A stretch of 30,034 nt of DNA from CAISIP01 sp038247175 (GTDB lineage: Bacteria; Pseudomonadota; Gammaproteobacteria; Burkholderiales; Burkholderiaceae_C). Positions 7,292-17,271 of this stretch are shown here, one piece after another. Each line of letters opens with the position of its first letter. Position 1 is the first letter of the stretch. A model generated the notes under the pieces. That model saw only the letters and a list, made by a program, of their open reading frames with translations, was not told where the DNA came from and ran no database searches. The stretch covers positions 1 to 30,034 of the forward strand of contig JBBRVD010000024.1 in assembly GCA_038247175.1 (NCBI GenBank). The letters run 5' to 3'. The position numbers and the translations under genes are program-made.

Positions 7292-9415
7292 TTATGACGG
7301 CGCAAGCGCAGCATCAGACTCCTGCGCCGCAGCAGCTGCGTCGGCGGGGTCGGCCAGTGGCGCCAGCGGCAGTGTGAAGCGAAACACCATGCCTTGGGGC
7401 TGGTTCGGCCCGTAGGCCAGAAACCCGCCGTGCTGCTCGACAACGGTTCGGCACAGGCTCAGTCCCAGGCCCATGCCTTCGTCCTTGGTGGTGAAAAACG
7501 GCGTGAACAACTTTTCGGACACCTCGGGCGGGATCCCGGTGCCCGTGTCGGTGACCGACAACTCCAGCCAACCCTGGGCTTGGGCAGTACGCTCACTGGT
7601 TGGCGCACGACGGGCCTGCAACACCAGCTGCCGATGCCGGTGCGGGACCTGGTCCATGGCCTGCATCGCATTGCGGGCCAGGTTCAGCAGCACCTGCTCG
7701 ACCATGGTGCGATCGCACAGCAGGCCGGGCAGATCGTCGTCGGCTCGCACATGGCAACGCACACCCAGCTTGCGCGCCTGCAACTCGATCAGCGGCAAGA
7801 TGGCGCCGAACAGGTCGCGCACACGCACGACTTCACGCACGCGCTCGCGCCGGCGCACGAAATCATGCACGCTCCTGATGATCTTGCCGGCGCGTTGCGC
7901 CTGGTCGGCAATATGACGCAGGCCCTCCTCGACCAGCCGGGTCTCCTCCGGTGGCAGTGCCAGGCTGGCGCCTGAACCGCCCGATACCGACCCGGGCATA
8001 GCGTTGTGCAGCATGTTGATCGAGCCATTGGCATAACTGGCAATGGCCGCCAGCGGCTGGTTCAACTCGTGGCTCAGCAGCGACGCCATCTCGCCGATCG
8101 TGGCGAGCCGCGCGGTGGCCTGCAGCCTCTCGCGCGAGGCGCGCGAGATCTCCTCGATGCGGCGCTGCTCGCTGACGTCCAGTAAGGCGGTCATCCAGCC
8201 GGTCTGCACGCCCTGCGCGTTGATCAGCGGCGCCTCGATGATCAGCACCGGAAAACGCGATCCGTCCTTGCGCACGAACACCGACTCGAAGCCTTCGCGT
8301 GGCGGCTGGCTGCCATGCAGCCGCGCCTGTAACCGCTCCTGGTATTCGTCGAACTGCTCCGCCGGCCAGTACGGTACGGCCATGCCAGCCAAAATCAGCT
8401 CCTGGGCGCTGAAACCCACCATCTGGCAAAACGCCGGGTTGACATAGGTGGTACGGCCTTCGAGATCGCGCGCCCGCAGTCCGGTGACCAGCGAGTCCTC
8501 CATGGCCTTGCGAAACGCCAGCGCATCCGCGAGTTCGCGCTCCGCGCGCAGCCGCCGGCGCATGTCGCGCGCGAGAAAGATCAACACCGCTACCAGGCCG
8601 ATTGCCATCGCCACCACCATCGCGGTCAGGAAGTTGGGGAACAGGGCCGGCGTGCCACGCCAGCTGTCGAGTCGCAGCACAAGCGCCTGACCCGGCAGCT
8701 CCAGCGCATGCTGGGCACTGAAGGTGCGGTTGCCGCTGCGCGTGACGCCGTGAAATGCCAGGCGCGTGCCATCGCGGTCGGAAAATGCGACGTCGTAGGC
8801 ACGTGCGAAGGGTTCGGCGACCATCTCGTTGAGGATCTCGCCCAGCGCATAGGTCACGACCAGATAGGTTTCGGTCGCACCACCCAACGGCAGACACAAC
8901 TCGAGCAGCTTCTGGCGCTGCCCGTTCACGGCAACCTGAAGCTCGCTCGATGCATAGACTGGCCCGCGCGCGCTGCGCGCCTGGCGACAGGCAGCCTTCA
9001 CTGCGCCGGTCAGTTGGGCCCGTTGCGCCCCCTCGAAACCGGCAGCCTGCAAGTCCGCATCCACCGCTGTCTCCAATTGAAGCTGCACATCGCGCACCTC
9101 GATGCGCAGCATCTCGCGTCGAGCGCGCAACAAGGCATTGGCCCCCAGCGTCCAGGGTTCGCCACGGTCCGCATCGAAACGCGGCATTGTCTGAAGGCTC
9201 TGCACATTGCGCGTCATGCCGCCGCGGATATCAGCCGCCACATCCACGGCGTCCCGCTCGATACGGTCCTGCAGCCGGCCAGCCTCGTAGCGTCCGGCCA
9301 GCCAGACCAGGGTCACCAGCAGCGCGGCCACCAGTGCGACCAGCGCACCCCACAAAACCCAGCGCCGTGTTGCGGACGCTGTGTCGCCAAACCGGCCCGA
9401 CGCACTACTGCTCAC
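7292..9415 (-). CDS. Membrane PAS-domain sensor histidine kinase
   Basis: Inner-membrane sensor that autophosphorylates and passes phosphate to the adjacent FixJ-type regulator. 707 residues with a GTG start; a GGAG lies 9 bases upstream. Order: first membrane helix at about 19-40, a periplasmic sensing region at about 41-260 (CHASE-like in position), second helix at about 262-283, PAS domain at about 295-415, HisKA with phospho-acceptor His449 in SLLSHELNQP, and an HATPase domain with N box (Asn578, Asn582), DTGTGIP at 623-629 and GMGLGLSL near 647. The layout resembles DctB/FixL-class kinases. There is no heme-site evidence in the PAS domain, so the ligand is unknown. The gene begins 58 bases after the hydrolase gene and may belong to the same transcript. 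Confidence 0.93.
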   Translation of the reverse strand: MSSSASGRFGDTASATRRWVLWGALVALVAALLVTLVWLAGRYEAGRLQDRIERDAVDVAADIRGGMTRNVQSLQTMPRFDADRGEPWTLGANALLRARREMLRIEVRDVQLQLETAVDADLQAAGFEGAQRAQLTGAVKAACRQARSARGPVYASSELQVAVNGQRQKLLELCLPLGGATETYLVVTYALGEILNEMVAEPFARAYDVAFSDRDGTRLAFHGVTRSGNRTFSAQHALELPGQALVLRLDSWRGTPALFPNFLTAMVVAMAIGLVAVLIFLARDMRRRLRAERELADALAFRKAMEDSLVTGLRARDLEGRTTYVNPAFCQMVGFSAQELILAGMAVPYWPAEQFDEYQERLQARLHGSQPPREGFESVFVRKDGSRFPVLIIEAPLINAQGVQTGWMTALLDVSEQRRIEEISRASRERLQATARLATIGEMASLLSHELNQPLAAIASYANGSINMLHNAMPGSVSGGSGASLALPPEETRLVEEGLRHIADQAQRAGKIIRSVHDFVRRRERVREVVRVRDLFGAILPLIELQARKLGVRCHVRADDDLPGLLCDRTMVEQVLLNLARNAMQAMDQVPHRHRQLVLQARRAPTSERTAQAQGWLELSVTDTGTGIPPEVSEKLFTPFFTTKDEGMGLGLSLCRTVVEQHGGFLAYGPNQPQGMVFRFTLPLAPLADPADAAAAAQESDAALAPS

Positions 9416-9473
9416 GCAAGAACGCTCCGGGTTACGCGCCGCTGGAGATGCCCGCGAGGCGGCCCGACTGCGC

Positions 9474-10307
9474 TCACAGGACCCGGTGCTCCAGCGCCGG
9501 CAATTGCAGCCGCACCTGCTCCAGCCGTGCGCGGGTCATCTCGGCGACATCGACGCCGTCGCCCTCGTCTCGCCGGCACAGGATCTCGCCCCAGGGATCG
9601 ATCTGCATGCTGTGGCCCCAGGTGCGGCGGCCGTTTTCGTGCAGACCACCCTGGGCCGGTGCAGCGACATAGGCAAGGTTCTCGACCGCCCGCGCGCGCA
9701 GCAGCATCTCCCAATGCGCCATGCCCGTGGTCCAGGTGAAGGCGCTGGGCACCAGCAGAAGATCCGCGCCGGCCTGCGCGTAAAGCCGGTACAGCTCCGG
9801 GAAACGCAGGTCGTAACACACGCTCATGCCGATCGTCCAGCGATGGCCGTCGCGCGAGGGCAGCGAGAACAGCACCGGCTCGTGCCCGCGCTGCAGTACC
9901 CGGGACTCGTCGAATCGCTCCTTGCCATTGTCGAAGCGAAACAGGTGAATCTTGTCGTAACGCCGGACACACGCGCCGGCGGGGTCGAACACCAGGCAGC
10001 TGTTGGTGACACGCTGCTCCCGGTCCTCCCGCGAACCCTGCTCCAGTACCAGCGGCAAGGTTCCGCCGACGATCCACATGTCCAGACCGCGGGCGGCGTC
10101 GGACAGGAAGCGCTGAATCGGGCCATCGCCAAACGGCTCGCGGATGCACAGCTTGTCGGTGTCGCGGTGGCCCAGCAGGCAGAAATACTCCGGCAGCACC
10201 GCGAGCTCGGCGCCGGCTGCCGCGGCCTGCACCAGCAGCTGCCCGGCCCGATCGAGATTGGCCTGCAGGCCGGCTGCGGAGACCATTTGCAGGGTGGCGA
10301 CTTTCAT
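9474..10307 (-). CDS. Carbon-nitrogen hydrolase (nitrilase superfamily, Nit/omega-amidase-like)
   Basis: Cytoplasmic thiol amidase of the Nit branch, which includes enzymes that hydrolyse omega-amides or repair deaminated glutathione. 277 residues, typical for the branch. The Glu-Lys-Cys triad is visible: Glu40 in VLPEYF, Lys119 in RYDKIHLF and Cys164 in SVCYDLRFPE. An AAGGGA ribosome site lies at 10315-10320, 7 bases before the ATG and directly after the stop codon of the YhdP-like gene, which is 13 bases upstream; the two are surely co-transcribed. This neighbour pair is familiar from Burkholderiales, but a functional link to the envelope protein is not established. The exact substrate cannot be told from sequence. 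Confidence 0.92.
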   Translation of the reverse strand: MKVATLQMVSAAGLQANLDRAGQLLVQAAAAGAELAVLPEYFCLLGHRDTDKLCIREPFGDGPIQRFLSDAARGLDMWIVGGTLPLVLEQGSREDREQRVTNSCLVFDPAGACVRRYDKIHLFRFDNGKERFDESRVLQRGHEPVLFSLPSRDGHRWTIGMSVCYDLRFPELYRLYAQAGADLLLVPSAFTWTTGMAHWEMLLRARAVENLAYVAAPAQGGLHENGRRTWGHSMQIDPWGEILCRRDEGDGVDVAEMTRARLEQVRLQLPALEHRVL

Positions 10308-10320
10308 TGGGCGGTCCCTT

Positions 10321-13300
10321 TCATCGGCCGGTTATGCCGGCCGGTGCGGTCCTGTCTGCGGCCGCCGGCTTTTTGTCTACCCGCTGGATACGCGGCTCGA
10401 CCCAGCTACCGTCGATATGGAACTCCTGTGTGGCTGCCTCCATCAGCGGCTTGCGCAAGACAAACTGAGCCAGAAACGACCCGAGTCCCAGCGCAGGATT
10501 GATCGCAGCGGCGATCAGCGAAGCGGTGCCGGCGTTGATTTCGGGCACCACCACGACCCGGATATCCTGCGTCTCGCGGAACAGGTCCGCGTGTCCGTCC
10601 ATCAGCACGGCAGCATTCACACCCTTCATCTGCAGGTTGTCCGAGTAGGCGATGCCTTGCTCGATGCGCACATCGCCGCGGAAGAAGTCGAACACGAAAC
10701 CCTCGCTGAAGACGTCGCGGAAATCCAGTGCCAGGCGGCGCGGCAGTGATTGCAGGCTGAGCACGCCCAGCAGCTTGGCCAGCCCCGGATCGGCCTTGAG
10801 GAACTGACCGCCTTCGATGTTGACGTTGAATGTGCCGGACAAGGAGGCATAGTCCAGCGACAAGGGCGACCCCACCCAGGCCACCTGCCCCTGCATCTGG
10901 CCCTTGCCCCGGCGCACCAGATCCTTCATGCCGAAACGCGTCAGCAGGTCACCCGAATTCTGGATATCGAACTGGAAATTCATCACCGTGCGCCGCTGCG
11001 CCACGACGGCGCCGGACTGCGCCTGCAACGGCACCCAGTTGCCGGTGGCACGAAAGACGGCCTCTGGGGAGATCACGTCGAACCGGTTCAACCGCCATTC
11101 GCGACCGGCTGCTGCGCGGCCACTGACGGCGCGGTTGACCGCGTCGACCTCCAGGCGGCCGAGTTTCTTGCCGCGCAGCTCCAGTTCTTCGACCACGATA
11201 TCGAGTGCGGGAATCGTTTGCGGCTGCTCGTCGAGCAGGGTCTCGACATCGCTGGCTGCCGACTGGGCCAGCGTCAGCCGCGACAACCGGGCATACAGTC
11301 GGCCAGCCCCCTGGCCGGCGGATGGCCGGTATTCCGCATATCCGTTGAGTTCCTGTGCATCGAGATTGACCCGCCATACCGGTCCGTCGCGCGAGCCGCC
11401 AGCAACCAGGTCGCGCAACGTACGCCCCGCCGCCGTGAAGGACCGTGCCCGCAGCGCGACGCTGCTCGGCCAGTAACCGCCGCCAGTACCGCCGTCGGCT
11501 GGCGCTGCGTCTGCGCCGACCTGCGCCAGCAGGCGATCCCAGGCATCCACGTCCACCGTGTCGAGGCGCACCAGGGCGGTCACGCCGTCGCGCGGCAATA
11601 CAGCAGCGTCGGTGTCGACGGCACCCACGGCGATGGCGCCGCGCAATACGCGCGGCTCGGCGCCCGAGACATCGCGCTGGTAACGCACCGAGGCGATCCG
11701 GCCAAGCTCCAGCACCAGTTGGTCCTGTTGCCGCCCGGTGGCGCCCGTGACGCTCCCCCGCACCGGCGCCCACTCCAGCCGCAGCGGCAACGGCTGATCA
11801 GCCGGTTTGCCCAGTGGCGCCGGCAGGTTCAGCGCCATGCCCGCCAGGTCGCTGGTGATCGCGACCTCGGCTACGCCCGCGCGCAGGCCGACGCTGGCGT
11901 TGTAGGATGCCGCGCCCGTCAGCTGTTTGGCCAGGCGCGGCAAGAAGCCGAATTCATGTGCCTGGCGCAGGCCGTCGGCACTGGCCGTGCCCTGCAGCCG
12001 AAAGGCCATCGCCGGCCCAGTCCGCTCGGCGGCATTCGAGCCGGCGGCGGCGGCTTGCGATCCACCATCGATGCGCACATCGCCTCCCAGCATGCGGGCC
12101 TGCACACCGGAGACGCTGAAGCCAACCTCGGTGAAAGCCACCGTGCCGCGCGCGCGCGCCAGGCGCGGCAGGTCCGGCGCGACCTGCAGATCGTTGCCCT
12201 GCAGCAGAATGCTGCCCAGCACCCGGGTGCGCTCGACATCGTCGAGCGGCACGTCCAGCCTTAGCCGCAACTCGGCCGGGCCGCTCGAAGAGATACGGGA
12301 TACCGCCTGGTCGGTCAGTTCACCCACCGGTGAGTTGTTCGCAAAACCCAGCAGCTCCGGCAATGGGCCACGTGCCTCCAGACTGATCGATACCACGCCG
12401 CGCGCCAGGTCGGGGATCACGGCATCGGCCCGGGTGATCTGCAGTGTGGGCGAGCCCGCCAGGCTGGCACTTACATCCCGGACCTGCAGGCTCTGGCGAT
12501 CGATGACCAATGCGCCGGACAGGCGCGTCGCTGCCGGCCACGCACGGCTGTCGGTCGATTGCAGGCGGCGCGGAATATAGGCCAGTGTGGCGCCGCTGAT
12601 CTGAGCCGATATCAGGAAGTCTCCCTGGCTCGCATCGGCGAAAGGCACATCCCACAGATCGCCCTTGACCTTGAAGCGCACATCGGCCGCAGAGCCCGCT
12701 TGCACCGCGTCGCGCACATAGTGCCGTGCCTGCGGCTCCATGACCAGCGGCAGATAACGGTACACGCGGGTCCCGTTGGCCCGCGTCAGCTTGCCCTGCA
12801 GGTCGAGCAGTCCGGGAAAACGCGAGCGCCCCAGTGAACGGGCTGGATCGCTGGTCTGCCATTTGAGCTGCAGTTCACCCTCGGTGTCCTCATTGCCGAA
12901 CTGCAGCCGGGGCACTTGTACCAGCATGGCGTTGCCCCGCAGCTGCCAGCTCAGGTCACCGGCCAGGCGCTTGAACGGCACCTGGGCCTGTTCGAAAATG
13001 CCCGGCAGATCGATGCTGCCATCGCGCATCGCCAGGTTCGCCTTGCCACCGGACTCGCTCAACGAAAACGCCAGGTCCAGGCCCTGAATACCCGGAGTGC
13101 CGATCGACACGGTCGAGCCTACCGGTGCGCCACTGGTGTCTGGAACCGACCGCAGCGAAAGCCCTTGCACCCGTCCGTCGGCCTGGTAGGTGGCGTCCCG
13201 TCCCGCGCCTGCTTGCTGCCACTGCAGGCGGATCGACTCGACCAGACCGGTCGGGTGATGCCGTGTCAGCGCCTTGTGCACCTCGGTGTCGAGCGGAAGC

Positions 13301-14442
13301 CGGCCGGCAATCTGCGCCAGCGCGCCCAGGTCCAGCCGATCGGCCTGCAACTCGACCGACGCCGGCCGGCTGGAGGTCGGCAGCTGCTGCTTCAGGCTCA
13401 GGTTGCCACCAGGCCAACGGATGCCGTCCTGGGTCTGGAAAGCGAGGTCATGGGTGGCGAAATCCCGCGCGTCGGCGGCGAAACGGCCGCTCAGGCGCCC
13501 CGACACGGTCGCCAATTGCAAGGGCTGCAGGGCCGGATCCAGCCGCACCGCCACCTGGCCCAGCGCCAGGTCGGCAGTGGCCGAGGTCACCCGGCCGCGA
13601 TCGATGTCGATCCACGCGCGGACTGCGCCATGGCCCTGGTCGATGTCGATTCCCGGATCCGCATATTGCTTGAGTCGCGCAACATCGATGCGCGCAAATT
13701 CGGCAAACAACTGCCCCGTCCACTCCTTCCAGCGGCCATTGTCCAGCGTCAGGAAAGGTTGCTCGAATCGCGCCATGACCTGGAAACGGTCGCCCCACGG
13801 CACAGGCGGCGTCGCATCCAGTCGCAGCTCGTGCACACGGGCTCGGTTGCGCAGCACCATGTCGACCGACTGCAATGCCAGCGCCGGCATGGCGCGCATT
13901 TCGTCGGTCCAGACGACAGACCCGCGTCGGATGACGAATTCCGGCTGCGAGAAGATCCGGTCCAGCAGCGCGTCATCGGACTGCGGTCCCCCGCCCCGGG
14001 ACAGGTCCAGGCCGGCAACCCGGATCCGGCCATCGGAAGAGCGGCGCACGTCGAGCATCGGGCTGTCCACCAGGATCTGGTCGAACGTGCGGTTCAGGAG
14101 CGAACGGGGCGACAAGGAGACCAGGACGCGGGGCAGACGCAGCGCCTCGCGGCCCTGGTCGTCGTACAGCCGCACGTTGCCGAGCTCGAACGCCGGTAAA
14201 AAGCTGGTGGAATATGCGGTGATCGATTCAACGCGCACCGGCATCCCGGCGAGCCGGCTGGCAGTAGCCTCCAGCTGCGGGCGCAGCTCACCGATTCGCG
14301 GCACAATCACCAGATGAAGGGCCCCCCACGCCGCCCCGAACAGCATCCATGCGAGCAACATCAGAGCCAGTGACCAGCGGGCCACGAACGCCAGGCTTCT
14401 CAATAGCCGTGTCGGTGTTGGTTCTGATGTCAGTTCATTCAT
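10321..14442 (-). CDS. yhdP: YhdP family protein (TIGR02099/DUF3971, AsmA-like)
   Basis: Very large envelope protein (1373 residues from this start). One N-terminal membrane helix (about 23-46, after a basic stretch LLRSLAFVARW) precedes a long periplasmic beta-rich region of AsmA/TamB-like repeats. The conserved C-terminus includes FNVNIEGGQFLKADPG, a run near FDFFRGDV, and the segment ending in SWVEPRIQRV. E. coli YhdP, with TamB and YdbH, carries phospholipids towards the outer membrane; the same role is inferred here. The frame stays open 142 codons further upstream, into glnE, but MNELTSEP is chosen because it gives the usual N-terminus just before the helix. Divergent from glnE; first gene of the likely operon with the hydrolase and two-component system. 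Confidence 0.9.
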   Translation of the reverse strand: MNELTSEPTPTRLLRSLAFVARWSLALMLLAWMLFGAAWGALHLVIVPRIGELRPQLEATASRLAGMPVRVESITAYSTSFLPAFELGNVRLYDDQGREALRLPRVLVSLSPRSLLNRTFDQILVDSPMLDVRRSSDGRIRVAGLDLSRGGGPQSDDALLDRIFSQPEFVIRRGSVVWTDEMRAMPALALQSVDMVLRNRARVHELRLDATPPVPWGDRFQVMARFEQPFLTLDNGRWKEWTGQLFAEFARIDVARLKQYADPGIDIDQGHGAVRAWIDIDRGRVTSATADLALGQVAVRLDPALQPLQLATVSGRLSGRFAADARDFATHDLAFQTQDGIRWPGGNLSLKQQLPTSSRPASVELQADRLDLGALAQIAGRLPLDTEVHKALTRHHPTGLVESIRLQWQQAGAGRDATYQADGRVQGLSLRSVPDTSGAPVGSTVSIGTPGIQGLDLAFSLSESGGKANLAMRDGSIDLPGIFEQAQVPFKRLAGDLSWQLRGNAMLVQVPRLQFGNEDTEGELQLKWQTSDPARSLGRSRFPGLLDLQGKLTRANGTRVYRYLPLVMEPQARHYVRDAVQAGSAADVRFKVKGDLWDVPFADASQGDFLISAQISGATLAYIPRRLQSTDSRAWPAATRLSGALVIDRQSLQVRDVSASLAGSPTLQITRADAVIPDLARGVVSISLEARGPLPELLGFANNSPVGELTDQAVSRISSSGPAELRLRLDVPLDDVERTRVLGSILLQGNDLQVAPDLPRLARARGTVAFTEVGFSVSGVQARMLGGDVRIDGGSQAAAAGSNAAERTGPAMAFRLQGTASADGLRQAHEFGFLPRLAKQLTGAASYNASVGLRAGVAEVAITSDLAGMALNLPAPLGKPADQPLPLRLEWAPVRGSVTGATGRQQDQLVLELGRIASVRYQRDVSGAEPRVLRGAIAVGAVDTDAAVLPRDGVTALVRLDTVDVDAWDRLLAQVGADAAPADGGTGGGYWPSSVALRARSFTAAGRTLRDLVAGGSRDGPVWRVNLDAQELNGYAEYRPSAGQGAGRLYARLSRLTLAQSAASDVETLLDEQPQTIPALDIVVEELELRGKKLGRLEVDAVNRAVSGRAAAGREWRLNRFDVISPEAVFRATGNWVPLQAQSGAVVAQRRTVMNFQFDIQNSGDLLTRFGMKDLVRRGKGQMQGQVAWVGSPLSLDYASLSGTFNVNIEGGQFLKADPGLAKLLGVLSLQSLPRRLALDFRDVFSEGFVFDFFRGDVRIEQGIAYSDNLQMKGVNAAVLMDGHADLFRETQDIRVVVVPEINAGTASLIAAAINPALGLGSFLAQFVLRKPLMEAATQEFHIDGSWVEPRIQRVDKKPAAADRTAPAGITGR

Positions 14443-14466
14443 CGTACGTGTGCGATCGACACAGGA

Positions 14467-14472
14467 ATTATG
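14467..14472 (-). promoter_or_regulatory. Candidate -10 box for the YhdP-like gene
   Basis: Read on the minus strand this is CATAAT, five of six matches to the sigma-70 -10 consensus. It would place transcription start about 18 bases before the chosen start codon. No good -35 is seen at the expected distance, so this is a weak call. Confidence 0.25.
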
Positions 14473-14547
14473 ACCGCCAAGCTTGAAGAAGGTGGCCTTG
14501 GGGCCGTTGCCGAACAGGCAGAGAAACATTGCGGCGGTGGGGCCTTG

Positions 14548-17271
14548 ATGGCGGTGCCGGCATTGTCGCAATACTCCCGTTTCGGCCAGCGGGTGCGTCG
14601 GCGCTACCCGTCCGAACGTGCCTTGCTCGCCGCCGGTCTGCCCTCGCGCGCCAGCTTTGAGGCCGTGTTCAACCAACTTGCGGTGGACGGCGCCGATCGT
14701 GGCTCTGCGCTGCGCATTGTGCGACAGGTCGTGCTGGAACGGTTGATGACGCTTGACTGCGATGGACAGGCCACCGTGCAGCAGGTCACGATGACGATGA
14801 CCGAACTGGCCGAATTCGCGCTGGATATGGCCTGCAACCATGTGCTCGGACAACTCGACGACCAGCACGGCGCGCCACTGGGCACCGACGGTCAGCGGGC
14901 TCAGCTCTGGATTGTCGGCATGGGCAAGCTCGGAGGGCGCGAACTCAACGTGTCAAGCGACATCGACCTGATCTATGTCTATGACCAGGATGGCGAGACT
15001 GCCGGCACGGCACTGGGGCGGGGCAAGATATCGAATCAGGAGTATTTTGGCAAGGCTGTGCGCGCCTTGTACGTGCTGGTGGGCGACACCACCGAACACG
15101 GCTTCGTGTTCCGGGTCGATCTGGCACTGCGGCCCAATGGCAACTCCGGCCCACCTGCGATCTCCCTTGGCGCCCTTGAGGAGTACTTCCATGTCCAGGG
15201 TCGGGAATGGGAACGTTTCGCCTGGCTCAAGAGCCGCGTGATCGCGCCGACCCGCCATGTCAGCGAAGGATCGGCGGGCAACCTGCGCCCGACCGTGCTG
15301 CCGTTCGTGTTCCGGCGTTATCTGGACTACAACGTTTTCGACGCCTTGCGGATCCTGCACCGGCAGATCCGGGAACACGCCGCGCGGCGCAGTTCCGGTC
15401 GCCCCGAGCGCACCAATGATGTCAAGCTCTCGCGCGGCGGCATCCGCGAGATCGAGTTCATCGTGCAACTGCTGCAGGTCGTTCGCGGCGGCCAGTTCCC
15501 CGAACTGCGCACCCGCGCCACGCTCGATGCCCTGCCGCGGCTGATGCGCGCCGGGCTGATGTCGCAGGACACGGTCGACGCCTTGTCGGCAGCCTACCTG
15601 TTTCTGCGCCAGCTGGAGCACCGGATCCAGTACCTGGACGACCAGCAGACCCATGTGCTGCCGACCCGTGATGACGACCTGCACTGGTTGGCCCGCGCAA
15701 TGGGACATGCGTCGTCTGGCGCGTTCCTGGCCGAACTCGACCGGCATCGGGAGTTCGTCGCGCATGAGTTCGACGCCCTGCTCGGCGGCGGCAAGCCGGA
15801 CTGCAAGTCCTGCGGCAGCGCGAGCTCGGCCCTGGCCTCGACGACCGGCTTCGAGGATTTCCTGGCGACACTGCCGACCGGACTGCGCGAACGCGTGGCC
15901 GGCTGGCGCAACAACCCGCGGTTCCTGGCCTTGCGTGACGAGTCACGGATGCGCCTGTTCCGGCTCATCAGCCGCACCGTGACCTGGATCGCCGAGACCA
16001 CGATCACCGAAGAGGCGGGCGTTCGGCTGGCGGACTGGATCGAGCCGCTGCTGCGCCGCGAGAGTTACCTGGCACTGCTGCTCGAGCGCCCCACCGTGCA
16101 CCAGCGGTTGCTGCGGCTGCTGGGCAATGCCAAGTGGCCGGCCCGTTACCTGTTGCTGCACCCGGGCGTGATCGACGAGCTGGCCAACCGCGCCATGCTG
16201 TCAGAACGTTTCCAGCCGGCGGAATTCGAACATGAACTCGAGCAGCGCCGCAGCGCGCTGCACATCACGGAGGAAGACGACGACGAGACCCTGCTCAACC
16301 TGTTGCGGCGCGCGCACCATGCCGAAGTATTCCGCACGCTGGCGCGCGACGTCGAAGGGGTGCTGACGGTCGAGCAGGTTGCCGATGACCTCAGCGCGCT
16401 CGCGCAGTCCATTCTGCGCGTCACAGCGCGCTGGTGCTGGAGTCGGCTCAAGAACCGGCACCGCGACACGGCGCAGCTGGCCATCATCGCTTACGGCAAG
16501 CTCGGCGGCATGGAGCTGGGCTACGGCAGCGACCTGGACATCGTCTTCGTCTACGAGGACGAGGACGAGCGATCCGCCGAAACCTACGCGACCTTCGTGC
16601 GCAAGCTGATCAACTGGCTCACCGTCAAGACGGGCGAAGGCGACCTGTACGAGATCGATACGGCGCTGCGCCCGAACGGCAACTCCGGATTGCTGGTCAC
16701 CAGTTTCGAAGCCTTCGCCGCCTACCAGCAGAAACGCGGCAGCAACACGGCCTGGACCTGGGAACACCAGGCCATGACGCGCGCACGCTTCGTGCTCGGC
16801 GACGACACGATGCGCACCCGTTTCGATGCGATCCGGCGCGGCGTCGTCACCGCTCCACGCGATGCCGACGACCTGCGCGCGGAGATCGTTGCGATGCGCG
16901 AGAAGGTGCGCGCCGCGCACCCGGTCCGCGAAGGACGGTTCGATGTCAAGCACAGTCCAGGTGGCATGGTTGATGTGGAGTTCGTCGTCCAGTACCTGGT
17001 GTTGTCGCAGGCGGCCCGGCACGACGAACTGGTGACCAACGCCGGCAATATCGCGTTGCTGCAGCGCGCCCAGGCGACCGGACTGCTGAACGACGGTGTC
17101 GGTACGGCCGCCGCACAGGCCTACCGGGCGCTGCGCCGGGTGCAGCACCATGCGCGCCTGAACGAGGAACCGACGCAGGTGGCAGCGGGGCAACTCGATG
17201 CGCATCGCGACGCGGTGCTGGCGTTGTGGAATGCCGTATTCGGCGCACCGACCCCGCCGGCGCAGCCATGA
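14548..17271 (+). CDS. glnE: Bifunctional glutamine synthetase adenylyltransferase/adenylyl-removing enzyme
   Basis: Controls glutamine synthetase by adding or removing AMP in response to PII and glutamine; cytoplasmic. 907 residues from this start (E. coli GlnE is about 946). Two nucleotidyltransferase domains are clear: the N-terminal adenylyl-removing half with GMGKLGGREL and SDID (Asp138, Asp140), and the C-terminal adenylylating half with AYGKLGGMEL and SDLD (Asp662, Asp664). Each is followed by its ALRPNGNSG region and helical segments. An in-frame ATG at 14470 exists, but the 26 codons between have clearly lower third-position G/C than the gene body, and the family-like N-terminus (SRFGQRVRRRY) begins just after 14548. 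Its stop overlaps the start of the next gene (ATGA). Confidence 0.95.
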   Translation: MAVPALSQYSRFGQRVRRRYPSERALLAAGLPSRASFEAVFNQLAVDGADRGSALRIVRQVVLERLMTLDCDGQATVQQVTMTMTELAEFALDMACNHVLGQLDDQHGAPLGTDGQRAQLWIVGMGKLGGRELNVSSDIDLIYVYDQDGETAGTALGRGKISNQEYFGKAVRALYVLVGDTTEHGFVFRVDLALRPNGNSGPPAISLGALEEYFHVQGREWERFAWLKSRVIAPTRHVSEGSAGNLRPTVLPFVFRRYLDYNVFDALRILHRQIREHAARRSSGRPERTNDVKLSRGGIREIEFIVQLLQVVRGGQFPELRTRATLDALPRLMRAGLMSQDTVDALSAAYLFLRQLEHRIQYLDDQQTHVLPTRDDDLHWLARAMGHASSGAFLAELDRHREFVAHEFDALLGGGKPDCKSCGSASSALASTTGFEDFLATLPTGLRERVAGWRNNPRFLALRDESRMRLFRLISRTVTWIAETTITEEAGVRLADWIEPLLRRESYLALLLERPTVHQRLLRLLGNAKWPARYLLLHPGVIDELANRAMLSERFQPAEFEHELEQRRSALHITEEDDDETLLNLLRRAHHAEVFRTLARDVEGVLTVEQVADDLSALAQSILRVTARWCWSRLKNRHRDTAQLAIIAYGKLGGMELGYGSDLDIVFVYEDEDERSAETYATFVRKLINWLTVKTGEGDLYEIDTALRPNGNSGLLVTSFEAFAAYQQKRGSNTAWTWEHQAMTRARFVLGDDTMRTRFDAIRRGVVTAPRDADDLRAEIVAMREKVRAAHPVREGRFDVKHSPGGMVDVEFVVQYLVLSQAARHDELVTNAGNIALLQRAQATGLLNDGVGTAAAQAYRALRRVQHHARLNEEPTQVAAGQLDAHRDAVLALWNAVFGAPTPPAQP

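Noticed and set aside
12916..14199. 427-codon plus-strand ORF opposite the YhdP-like gene
   Set aside because: Antisense shadow in high-GC sequence with no recognisable domain.
14470..14547. 26-codon N-terminal extension of GlnE
   Set aside because: Lower third-position G/C than the gene, a poorly spaced ribosome site, and overlap with the candidate YhdP-gene -10 box; kept only as an alternative start.
14443..14868. 142-codon N-terminal extension of the YhdP-like protein
   Set aside because: It lies antisense to the conserved glnE coding region and precedes the expected membrane helix by an implausible distance.
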